Source: Butyricicoccus faecihominis (GTDB lineage Bacteria > Bacillota > Clostridia > Oscillospirales > Butyricicoccaceae). From it: a DNA stretch of 55,063 nt. The position numbers and the translations under genes were made by a program. The first letter of the stretch is position 1. The number at the start of each line of letters is the position of its first letter. Shown piece after piece: positions 18,240 through 25,407 of the stretch. The stretch is taken from the NCBI RefSeq assembly GCF_024462775.1, contig NZ_JANGCE010000027.1:1-55063 (forward strand), read 5' to 3'. The notes below the pieces were generated by a model that did no database searches, had not been told where the DNA came from, and saw nothing but the letters and a program-made list of their open reading frames with translations.

Positions 18240-18455
18240 TTACTTTTGTGTCCACTGTATCTGATATCCGATAATATCTGCGATTTCTTTGATCTCGCTG
18301 TATTTAATCGTTCCGCGAGAAAGCTTATTGGATATATTCTGTGTTGTGGTTTGCTCGCTGTGCCGTGCGTTCCACTCTTTTACAATATCGGTTAATGTCC
18401 AGCCGCTTTGGGCGATATAGGCTTTTACTTCATTACGAATATTCTCGCTTGTCAT
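18240..18455 (-). CDS. Small HTH regulator of the element
   Basis: 71 residues with a helix-turn-helix-like core (GWTLTDIVKEWNARHS, TTTQNISNKLSRGTIKYSEI). AGAGGTGGCGTAA precedes its ATG. It is divergent from the GIY-YIG/ClpX-like operon. The intervening region has long inverted repeats over a strong promoter, so this protein is the natural candidate repressor of that operon and perhaps of itself. Confidence 0.7.
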   Translation of the reverse strand: MTSENIRNEVKAYIAQSGWTLTDIVKEWNARHSEQTTTQNISNKLSRGTIKYSEIKEIADIIGYQIQWTQK

Positions 18456-18532
18456 TTACGCCACCTCTTTTATTATAGAATACCATACTGAAACAATATA
18501 TTCAAATCCAAATAAAATTATTTATTATAGTG

Positions 18533-18561
18533 TTGACATGCGTTTCGCTATGGTGTATGAT
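18533..18561 (+). promoter_or_regulatory. Strong sigma-A promoter of the GIY-YIG/ClpX-like operon
   Basis: TTGACA (18533-18538) and TATGAT (18556-18561) are separated by exactly 17 bp. The -10 box and spacer lie inside a perfect inverted repeat, so repression by a dimeric regulator is expected. Confidence 0.8.
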
Positions 18562-18577
18562 AACACCATAGCGAAAC
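18542..18577. promoter_or_regulatory. Operator: perfect 15-bp inverted repeat
   Basis: GTTTCGCTATGGTGT (18542-18556) and its exact complement (18563-18577) surround six bases. Further arms GTGTATGAT (18554-18562) and ATCATACAC (18578-18586) form a second, overlapping inverted repeat. GAAACAATATA (about 18490) pairs with TATATTGTTTC (about 18588). The transcript would start near 18568, so this is a DNA operator rather than an RNA hairpin. Confidence 0.75.
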
Positions 18578-18621
18578 ATCATACACTATATTGTTTCAAA
18601 ATGTGTGAGGAGGAACAAATA

Positions 18622-19248
18622 ATGACTATTAAGGAATTCATGCATCTACCCGAAAAGCTGGACGGTGCCCGCTACATTTGCAGTATTGAGCGCGACAGTG
18701 TTAAGGACAACAGCTCGTTGTTGTCGTTTCTGGACACGCAGGATGCGCCATTTTACAACTATGTGCTCTGTGCGCTAGACGATGACATGGGACTGCTGCC
18801 CTTCTATGTCGGCTACACTGCTGATGTGGCGCACCGCATGAGCACGCACGCTGCGCGTGTTTCATTTGATGTGGCTTTTCTGTACCATTCGCCGAGCAAA
18901 GAGATCGCGCTCGCCAACGAGCAGGCGCTCATGAATCTGCTTGGTACGCGCGGCCTGTTCAACGGCAGCCTGTCCCAGCTCAGCAGCATTAGCCGCGAGA
19001 TGATCCTACAGGCTGTCGCTGGTCTCGATTTGCCTATAGACCGCGTGCATAAATACGCTGAAGCGGATATGATCCGGCGCACCTACTACTTAAACAACGT
19101 GCTCATCGCCGCTTTGAAGGCCTACGCCTTTGATCACGACACCGAGGTGTCCGAAACTCTGCGCCTGTGCTTGCTGGACGGTATTCCGGAGAAATACCTC
19201 GAATCCGCCTACGAAAAGACGCATGGAGGAAAGCAGGCGGCGATATGA
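18622..19248 (+). CDS. GIY-YIG-like nuclease-domain protein
   Basis: 208 residues. The segment NYVLCALDDDMGLLPFYVGY near residues 44-63 has the YVL...YVG spacing of a GIY-YIG domain. A downstream arginine (DVAHRMSTHA) and glutamate (LANEQALMNLLG) match the expected catalytic pattern. The C-terminal 60 residues (VLIAALKAYAFDHDTEVSETLRLCLL) look like a ribbon-helix-helix-type segment, so the protein may bind DNA. GAGGAGG precedes ATG 18622. The stop overlaps the next start (ATATGA). First gene of a three-gene operon on the mobilizable element. Confidence 0.6.
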   Translation: MTIKEFMHLPEKLDGARYICSIERDSVKDNSSLLSFLDTQDAPFYNYVLCALDDDMGLLPFYVGYTADVAHRMSTHAARVSFDVAFLYHSPSKEIALANEQALMNLLGTRGLFNGSLSQLSSISREMILQAVAGLDLPIDRVHKYAEADMIRRTYYLNNVLIAALKAYAFDHDTEVSETLRLCLLDGIPEKYLESAYEKTHGGKQAAI

Positions 19249-20423
19249 GCCGCGCGCGCCGTCCCAAGCAGTGTGCGGTCTGCAAGGTGGCAGCATTGCC
19301 GGGTATGGGTAATCTAGTGGAGTGTGGAAAAGACATCTATCTGTGCAAGTCCTGCGCAGAAACCGCGCTTCGCTGTTTTTCCGCTAAGCCCGTTCCAGCT
19401 GCAGTGCAGCCAGCCATGTCCGCTCCCCAAACCCCGCGTGAATTCGCGGAGGAGTTGGACAAGTCGGTCATCGGTCAGAGAGAAGCGAAGAAGGCGCTGT
19501 CCGTCGCGCTTTGGAAGCACGCGCAGCGGCTGCGCGGCAACACCGCCGTACCACCCGCGCATGTGCTGCTATACGGCCCGACCGGTTGCGGCAAGACCTA
19601 TCTCGCGCAATGCGCAGCAAAGCTGCTGGACGTGCCCTTCGTCCGCGTGGACGCGACAACGTTCTCTGAAACCGGCTATAAGGGGCGTGATGTGCAGGAG
19701 ATTGTTTTCAATGTACTGCACGCCGCCAAAACCCGCAGCCAAGCAGAACACGCGGTCGTGTTCGTGGACGAGTTTGACAAGCTGTCCGCGCACGGCGGCG
19801 GCGACCGGCAGGCGTACCAGCGCGGTACGCAGCACGCCTTTTTGACGATGCTGGAGGGCGGCGTGGTGACGGTGGAAAACAAGCAGGAAACTGCAGAGCT
19901 TGACGTGTCCGGCCTGCTTTTCATCTTCGCGGGTGCGTTTCCCGGGCTGGACGAGGTGATCTCCACGCGGCTGCACAGCGGTGAGCGCGCGATCGGTTTC
20001 GGCAGTCAGCCGCTCGGCAAGGCGCAGGAAAACACGAAAAACTTGATTACGCAGGCCGTTTCCGCTGATTTCATGACCTACGGCGTTGAACCAGAGCTGA
20101 TTGGCAGAATCTCAGTGCTTGCACCGATTCTTCCGCTGGGCGCTCCCGACCTCGTACGCATCCTGACGGAAGCAGACGGCTCAGTAGCGGCTCAGTACGG
20201 CGCGTTTTTCAGTCAGCTCGGCATAGATTTCACCTTAGAGCCCGCCGCCGCCGCGAAATTAGCTGAACTCGCCCACGAAACCAGTACGGGCGCGCGTGGT
20301 CTGCGCGGATGGCTGGAACAGCTGATCGCAAGCCAGCTGTTCGATATGTCGGAGAGCAAGAGCATTCGCATCACCGTCGAGCAATTGGAAGGGGGCGGAT
20401 CGCGTGGACGTAAGCGTGGTTGA
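19245..20423 (+). CDS. ClpX-like AAA+ unfoldase paralogue with zinc finger
   Basis: 392 residues. The N-terminal C4 zinc finger (Cys10, 13, 34, 37 region: CAVCK and CKSCAE) is ClpX-like. Walker A is GPTGCGKT (about 111-118), Walker B is VVFVDEFDKL (about 161-170), an IGF motif is at about 240-242 (RAIGFGSQ) and sensor-2 is GARGLRG (about 349-355). The IGF loop is what docks ClpX on ClpP. The pore-1 loop reads GYKG instead of the near-invariant GYVG of housekeeping ClpX. The start at 19245 is taken from the 4-bp overlap with the GIY-YIG gene. Codon use is GC-richer than the flanks, consistent with acquisition. It probably unfolds a specific element- or host-encoded substrate. Confidence 0.85.
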   Translation: MSRARRPKQCAVCKVAALPGMGNLVECGKDIYLCKSCAETALRCFSAKPVPAAVQPAMSAPQTPREFAEELDKSVIGQREAKKALSVALWKHAQRLRGNTAVPPAHVLLYGPTGCGKTYLAQCAAKLLDVPFVRVDATTFSETGYKGRDVQEIVFNVLHAAKTRSQAEHAVVFVDEFDKLSAHGGGDRQAYQRGTQHAFLTMLEGGVVTVENKQETAELDVSGLLFIFAGAFPGLDEVISTRLHSGERAIGFGSQPLGKAQENTKNLITQAVSADFMTYGVEPELIGRISVLAPILPLGAPDLVRILTEADGSVAAQYGAFFSQLGIDFTLEPAAAAKLAELAHETSTGARGLRGWLEQLIASQLFDMSESKSIRITVEQLEGGGSRGRKRG

Positions 20424-20901
20424 GAACCGTATAGAACTGGTGGATCGTTTACTGGACAAGCTGCGCTGCCGTGCGCTGGGCGGGGATACCCCCTGCGTGC
20501 TGCCGCTCGGCGAGAGCACACGCGCCGAACAGACGGATCATATCTGCTCGCTCGCCGCACGACTGATGTTCTGCTACGCGGGGGTGAACCCGGAGGCTGG
20601 CCCGGGTGAGCTGCGCGTGTGCAAGGTGCGCTCACTCGCATCCCTGACGTTTTTACAGTACGAATGTAACCCGGATGATCAAACCTTCGGCAATCTGCTG
20701 CGTCTCGCCGCGCTGCCGCCGGATAGCTTTCGCTGTGTGCTCCAAGCCGCCCGCTACACGCCGCGACGCTTCCGGCAGCGCTACCGCCCGCTAGCAGGCG
20801 ATTCCCCGCCCGCGGAACACATGGCCCGCGCCGTCTTGCTCTTCCTCGTCAACGAAGGGCAACTGCCCAACGCTGAATCGCTGCGCAGTCAGCTGCGCTA
20901 A
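20404..20901 (+). CDS. Hypothetical protein, third gene of the ClpX-like operon
   Basis: 165 residues from GTG 20404, preceded by GGAAGGGGG and overlapping the ClpX-like stop by 20 bp. I recognise no domain. The sequence is helical in character (ENRIELVDRLLDKLRCRAL, then AARLMFCYAGVNPEAGPGE) and ends four bases into the convergent relaxase gene. It may be an adaptor or substrate of the unfoldase; that is a guess from position only. Confidence 0.6.
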   Translation: MDVSVVENRIELVDRLLDKLRCRALGGDTPCVLPLGESTRAEQTDHICSLAARLMFCYAGVNPEAGPGELRVCKVRSLASLTFLQYECNPDDQTFGNLLRLAALPPDSFRCVLQAARYTPRRFRQRYRPLAGDSPPAEHMARAVLLFLVNEGQLPNAESLRSQLR

Positions 20902-21830
20902 CGCTCCTGTTCGATCTTCTGGCGGCGGGTTAAGCGGCTTGCTTCGCGCGCCGTTTTCTTGCTTTCTGCCGCGCCGATCAAATCCCCAAGTCCCGGCTTG
21001 CGCACCGGCACCTGCTCGGCCTGCACGCACCGTGAATTCTCATGGAGCGCGATATCCACCGCTTGCGGCGTATAGGCATCGCCCAGCTTATTGCCGCGCA
21101 CCGCCTTGTGATTTTTGTAGATATAGGATATCGTCTGTACCGTGTTGCGGGACAGAACGACCTCGTTTTGCGCAAGCGTTTGTTCAAACGCCTTGCGGTC
21201 TGTGGCACCTTGCTTGGCTTCATCAATGATTGCACGCAGCTCATCCTTCCAGCATTCCCCGCCGCGTGCGCGGATGCGCTCTTCTGCGACGGTTTGTGCG
21301 TCCTTTGTTGAGTCGGTGCGTTCTTTCTCTCGCTTCTTGCGAGTAGCTTCGCGCCAATCCAACGCGGACAGACCGCATTTTTTCGCAAATTGATTGACGT
21401 AGTCCTTTTGAAAGCGATAATCTTTATCGCTGATGTGCAGCATCTTCCCGGTTTCGATACTGACGGCGTTGACAATAAAATGCACATGGATGTGTGTCTT
21501 ATCAATGTGCGTTACAATGACCACCTCGTGTCCCGGCCAGAAGCGCCTCGCCAAACGCCGGGCGATTTTATCCGCAAGAGCTATCGTCAGCTTTCCACCG
21601 TTTTCTGGGTTATCTCCAGGGTCAAAGGATAATTTTGCATGGTAGTACTTCCGGCTTTCATAGGTGGGTAGTTTGCCCCATGCGCGCACTGTTTCCGTAA
21701 ACTGGCGGGCGTAACTGCGGTTATCGTCTAAGTATTGAGAGCTGATCGCGCCAACTTTTTGTTTATCAAGTACATATTTGACTACCTTATACGGCGTGGA
21801 TTTACAGGCGGTGCATTTGAAAAGCGGCAT
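20898..21830 (-). CDS. Relaxase/mobilization nuclease (MobP/MobA-like)
   Basis: 310 residues. The protein nicks oriT and stays bound to the 5' end during conjugal transfer. The histidine triad is visible in VVIVTHIDKTHIHVHFIVN near residue 115, and a tyrosine-rich N-terminus (TPYKVVKYVLDKQK) supplies candidates for the nucleophile. The C-terminal 130 residues are basic and helical. ATG 21830 follows AAGAAGGA and overlaps the mobC stop by 1 bp (TAATG). Confidence 0.88.
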   Translation of the reverse strand: MPLFKCTACKSTPYKVVKYVLDKQKVGAISSQYLDDNRSYARQFTETVRAWGKLPTYESRKYYHAKLSFDPGDNPENGGKLTIALADKIARRLARRFWPGHEVVIVTHIDKTHIHVHFIVNAVSIETGKMLHISDKDYRFQKDYVNQFAKKCGLSALDWREATRKKREKERTDSTKDAQTVAEERIRARGGECWKDELRAIIDEAKQGATDRKAFEQTLAQNEVVLSRNTVQTISYIYKNHKAVRGNKLGDAYTPQAVDIALHENSRCVQAEQVPVRKPGLGDLIGAAESKKTAREASRLTRRQKIEQER

Positions 21831-22189
21831 TACAGTTCCTTCTTTCTGGGCGGCGTTCCTTTTGAAAGCAACTGCATGAGCTGTCGACTGCATTCTCGGT
21901 TTTCTTGGAGTGCAGCGAGCAACTCACGTTCCGTCCCTGAGGAGCACTGGTGCATGTGACGCACGGCCTGATTGAGATTATTTCCTTGGCGGCGCAGTTC
22001 ACCTAAGACTGCTTGTAAGTCCAAAACAATAATTCGATTGCCGTCAATCAGCCGCATGAGCAGCGCCGCATTTGAAATACCGCTGCGCGCGCAGACGGCA
22101 TCCCACCGGGCCTTTTCCTCTGGGGTCAGGCGAAAGGCGAGTTGCTCGCTGCGAACGCGCTTTGGCTGTGTTTTGAGTGGATCGGTCAT
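21830..22189 (-). CDS. MobC-like relaxosome accessory protein
   Basis: 119 residues: a short basic N-terminus, a ribbon-helix-helix-like part (RSEQLAFRLTPEEKARWDAV) and a bacterial mobilization segment (LGELRRQGNNLNQAVRHMHQ), whose RxxGNNLNQ signature is typical of MobC. The true start is ATG 22189; the longer frame upstream is the oriT region. The protein binds oriT DNA and helps the relaxase. Confidence 0.85.
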   Translation of the reverse strand: MTDPLKTQPKRVRSEQLAFRLTPEEKARWDAVCARSGISNAALLMRLIDGNRIIVLDLQAVLGELRRQGNNLNQAVRHMHQCSSGTERELLAALQENRECSRQLMQLLSKGTPPRKKEL

Positions 22190-22203
22190 TTCACCGTACC
22201 TCC

Positions 22204-22354
22204 TTTCCGAGGGGTGCAGGGGACGCGCGCGACCTCTGCCGGGGTTTGGGGTGTCCCCCAACGAGGGGCAAGTGGCTAGCCACTTGCGTTCCTCGCTATA
22301 TACCTGCTCCTGTCCCGATCCGCAACGCAATGTGGTTGCAGATCGGAACAGGAG
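22204..22354. other. Candidate origin of transfer (oriT)
   Basis: Directly upstream of mobC-relaxase lie three inverted repeats: TTGGGG-TGT-CCCCAA near 22230-22250; a palindrome CAAGTGGCTAGCCACTTG at 22269-22286 within a longer stem 22262-22295 (CGAGG...CCTCG); and 20-nt arms with two mismatches at 22307-22326 and 22335-22354 around an 8-nt loop. Such structure next to relaxase genes is typical of oriT. The nick site is not identified. Confidence 0.6.
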
Positions 22355-22367
22355 CGGGCGGCGGGCG

Positions 22368-22532
22368 TTATGCCGTTTCGGTAGGGTTTGTAACGCTGCG
22401 CATTTGCCGCCATGCGGTATAATCTGCACATCCGGCATCGGTGCTGAAATAGGCAAGGATTGCGGGCGCGGCGGCGCGTGCCAGCGATGCGATCACATCA
22501 TCTGGGATATGCTCTTTGGTATCGATCTCCAC
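22368..22532 (-). CDS. Small conserved-looking protein upstream of mobC
   Basis: 54 codons from GTG 22532 to TAA 22368 (EIDTKEHIPDDVIASLARA ... DYTAWRQM). AGAGGAGG is eight bases upstream of the GTG, and amino-acid composition is normal for a soluble acidic protein. It lies on the same strand as mobC and the relaxase and upstream of the oriT hairpins. No function assigned. Confidence 0.6.
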   Translation of the reverse strand: MEIDTKEHIPDDVIASLARAAAPAILAYFSTDAGCADYTAWRQMRSVTNPTETA

Positions 22533-22581
22533 GGCACGCACCTCCTCTCCGTTTTTCTGTTCTAATCATAGCAGAAAGGGG

Positions 22582-22610
22582 TTGACATGTCACGAGTATT
22601 GATATATAAT
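22582..22610 (+). promoter_or_regulatory. Perfect consensus sigma-A promoter
   Basis: TTGACA (22582-22587) and TATAAT (22605-22610) with a 17-bp spacer match the consensus at every position. It drives the zinc-finger protein and the serine recombinase that follow. Confidence 0.85.
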
Positions 22611-22653
22611 CAAGCGATAATCGTTAAACAAATAAAACGAGGAGAGTCATATC

Positions 22654-23724
22654 ATGCAAATCGGTTACGTTCATGTGCTTGAAAGCAAAGAATTGTTGCT
22701 TAACCTATTGCCGGATTTTCAGTTGCTGCGTGAACCCATACAAGTTGTCTTCGCACCCGGCGCATCGCTATTGGAGTATGCATATATGGATGCAGAAGGA
22801 TTGCGCGCTATATTTGACAGTATGACGATGGAAGAATGCACATTTTCACATTCGGATGAGCTTCAGGCGTGGATTGACGCATCTGCGCATATACATGCCA
22901 AACTAAATGTTTATCTTTTTCTGTTTGCGCAAACTGTGCGTGCAGCTCAACAATACGAGAACTTTTATGCGGCTCTAAATTATTTACGTAATGTGCTACC
23001 CGATGCCAAAGTATTTCACGCAGAGCTTACAATCCCGTCCGATTGGAAGCTATGGATCGGTCGAATCGTGTTGGACGCAATGCTAACGGCTCAGCGGCGG
23101 TTGCGTAAAGATCTAGATAGGCTCTTTGAAGCCTCGCGCGAGCAATACCCCAATAACACTTGTCTGCAGCGGTACTATTTACTGGGGACCTCCGAGTTGC
23201 ATCACTGCGCGCCCCCCGGCGGCTTCGCCTTTACCGTTCAGCCGGACAAGTTGCTTGCGGGCAGAGACAAAGATGAGCAAGCCGAAGCGCTGTCTGCCGG
23301 ACAGACGCACCTGCTTCCGGCCTATGCGTTGACGCGCGTGACCGATCTCATTGCATTCGATATTTTTATGTTGGCCATGTCCAATTCTGTCGTTAAACGC
23401 TGCCTGCATTGCGGACGTTGGTTTTCTCCACGCGGTCGTTCGGACACGGAATACTGCGACCGCTTTACTGAAAGCGGCAAGCGGTGCTCTGAAATTGGTG
23501 CAACACTACGTTTTGAAGCGTTGCATAAGGACGACGAAATCCAGCAGCTTTATTTGAAAGCTTATCGCCGCATGGATTCTCGCAAGCGGCAGTTAAAGCA
23601 CCTTGCTCCCAAAGTAAAAAACTGGGGAAAAGAAGCAAGGGCCATGCGGAGAAAATGCTACAATGGTGAAATTACAGTAGAAAACTTTCGTCATTGGTTG
23701 GATGAAACAACACAAAGGACGTGA
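22654..23724 (+). CDS. DUF6076-like zinc-finger protein upstream of the recombinase
   Basis: 356 residues. The N-terminal 240 residues have no motif I recognise. Near residue 250 is a zinc-ribbon pattern (KRCLHCGRWFSPRGR, then EYCDRFTESGKRCSE; C-x2-C...C-x8-C). The C-terminus is basic. Proteins of this kind are commonly found beside site-specific recombinases of Clostridia elements. GAGGAG precedes ATG 22654. The recombinase start lies 4 bp after its stop, so both are made from the perfect promoter at 22582. Confidence 0.65.
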   Translation: MQIGYVHVLESKELLLNLLPDFQLLREPIQVVFAPGASLLEYAYMDAEGLRAIFDSMTMEECTFSHSDELQAWIDASAHIHAKLNVYLFLFAQTVRAAQQYENFYAALNYLRNVLPDAKVFHAELTIPSDWKLWIGRIVLDAMLTAQRRLRKDLDRLFEASREQYPNNTCLQRYYLLGTSELHHCAPPGGFAFTVQPDKLLAGRDKDEQAEALSAGQTHLLPAYALTRVTDLIAFDIFMLAMSNSVVKRCLHCGRWFSPRGRSDTEYCDRFTESGKRCSEIGATLRFEALHKDDEIQQLYLKAYRRMDSRKRQLKHLAPKVKNWGKEARAMRRKCYNGEITVENFRHWLDETTQRT

Positions 23725-23728
23725 AAAT

Positions 23729-25195
23729 ATGGGCGAAAAAGTCGTGATATACGCGCGTTATTCCTCGGACAAGCAACGCGAAGAATCGATTGAGGGACAG
23801 TTGCGTGAATGCTATGCTTATGCGAAGCAGCACGATATGTGCGTCATCAAAGAGTACACAGATCGCGCCTTTTCCGCCAAGACAGATGCGCGGCCTTCTT
23901 TTCAGCAGTTGATAGCGGACAGCGCGCAGGGACATTTCGATACCGTTTTAGTTTGGAAGCTGGATCGTTTTGCGCGAAACCGATTTGATTCGGCTCATTA
24001 TAGGCATATCCTACAAAAAAACGGCGTAAAGCTTATTTCTGCAACCGAAGCCATTTCGGACGGTCCTGACGGAATTCTGCTTGAATCCTTGCTTGAGGGT
24101 ATGGCTGAATACTATTCAGCGGAACTTGCGCAGAAAATTCGACGTGGGCAGCACGATAATGCAAAAAAATGTCGTTGGAATGGTGGTGCACTTGCGCTCG
24201 GTTATCAAATCGATACGGATGGACACTATCAGATCGATCCCGTGACCGCTCCCATTGTACAAGAAATTTTCACTCGCTACGCTGATGGCGAATCTGCTGC
24301 TCTGATTACCAATTCTCTCAACGCACGTGGCTTGACCAGTGCGCGCGGCTGCAAATTTAACAAAAATAGCTTACATAGTCTTTTACGTAACCGTCGCTAT
24401 ATCGGCGAATACCATTATGGTGATGTGATGATACCGAATGGCGTTCCCGCGATTATCGAACCTGTGCTTTTTAACCGTGCGCAAAAACGGCTTGAAAAAA
24501 ACAAACGTGCGCCTGCGCACACGAAAGCCAAAGAAGAGTACTTGCTGACGGGTAAACTATTTTGTGGACTGTGCGGTAAGGCGATGGCGGGTGAAAGTGG
24601 AAAAAGCCATACAGGCGTAATCCATTACTACTATAAATGCATGGGAAGAAAACGCGGTAAGCACTGTTACAAAAAGACTGTTCACAAGAACTGGATAGAG
24701 AAGCTCATTGTGCAGCAAACCGTGTCTCTCGTTATGTGTAATGATGTGATCGCCCGTATCGCAGATGCAGTAATAACGGCTCTGGCACAGGAAAACACGA
24801 CATTGCCAAAGCTGAATGCTGATTTAAAAGATGTTGATTCCCGCCTAAAGCACCTGCTAAGCGCCATTGAGCAAGGGCTGTTTACGCCTGCAACCAAAGA
24901 ACGGCTTGGTGAACTTGAGCAGCGGAAATCACAATTAGAGGCCGATATTGCGCGCGAATCGCTTCGGCGGACCGTGCTCACCCGTGAGCAGATTGTTTTC
25001 TGGCTTATGCAATTTCGGCAAGGTGATGTCAGCGACAAAGGCTATCAGAAGCGCCTGATCGACTGCTTTGTCAATGCACTTTATCTTTATGATGATAAAC
25101 TCGTTTTGATCTTCAATTATAAAGACGGTAGTGAAACCATCTCCTTCGATCTTTTCCAAGGTTCGGATTTGTGTAAAAGCAGTTCACCAAGATAA
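23729..25195 (+). CDS. Large serine recombinase (integrase/excisionase)
   Basis: 488 residues. The resolvase domain begins VIYARYSSDKQREESIEGQL with the nucleophilic serine at about residue 12 or 13. The recombinase domain follows (GYQIDTDGHYQIDP ... SLHSLLRNRRYIGEYHYG). The zinc-ribbon part has CGLCGKAMAGESGKS and the downstream C...C pair, and then comes a coiled coil (LNADLKDVDSRLKHLLSAIE). ATG 23729 is used since MGEKVVIYARYS is the usual start. It integrates and excises the mobilizable element, whose right end should be near 25.2 kb. Confidence 0.92.
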   Translation: MGEKVVIYARYSSDKQREESIEGQLRECYAYAKQHDMCVIKEYTDRAFSAKTDARPSFQQLIADSAQGHFDTVLVWKLDRFARNRFDSAHYRHILQKNGVKLISATEAISDGPDGILLESLLEGMAEYYSAELAQKIRRGQHDNAKKCRWNGGALALGYQIDTDGHYQIDPVTAPIVQEIFTRYADGESAALITNSLNARGLTSARGCKFNKNSLHSLLRNRRYIGEYHYGDVMIPNGVPAIIEPVLFNRAQKRLEKNKRAPAHTKAKEEYLLTGKLFCGLCGKAMAGESGKSHTGVIHYYYKCMGRKRGKHCYKKTVHKNWIEKLIVQQTVSLVMCNDVIARIADAVITALAQENTTLPKLNADLKDVDSRLKHLLSAIEQGLFTPATKERLGELEQRKSQLEADIARESLRRTVLTREQIVFWLMQFRQGDVSDKGYQKRLIDCFVNALYLYDDKLVLIFNYKDGSETISFDLFQGSDLCKSSSPR

Positions 25196-25197
25196 AT

Positions 25198-25236
25198 CCC
25201 GTCCAAACAAGCGTTTGGACGGGATTTTGTTGTTTT
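25198..25236 (+). terminator. Terminator after the serine recombinase
   Basis: CCCGTCCAAAC and GTTTGGACGGG form a perfect 11-bp stem with an AAGC loop, followed by ATTTTGTTGTTTT. It ends the recombinase transcript. The remainder up to 25407 shows no gene. Confidence 0.85.
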
Positions 25237-25407
25237 CCGGGATAGGGTTTCGTGTGGCGGCTTTTTTGCTGATCGTCCCGAAAAACACGTCGTTTATCCT
25301 TTCGGCAGATGGGACGGGGGACGGCGTGATAAGGTTATCGTAATTCAATGGCGATATGTCTGGGGCTATGGATGAGACGGGCGCGAAGATACATAAGGAG
25401 GAAAAAT

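Noticed and set aside
19324-19845. Long alternative frame inside the ClpX-like gene
   Set aside because: Shadow of a GC-rich gene; composition rich in Arg, Ser and Cys with no motif.
21972-22565. Rightward 197-codon frame across mobC and oriT
   Set aside because: Antisense to MobC and the hairpins, with Cys/Arg-rich composition and no ribosome binding site.
14730-25236. Exact attachment sites of the serine-recombinase element
   Set aside because: The right end is expected near 25.2 kb, but I could not find a convincing matching short repeat on the left, so no att sites are listed.
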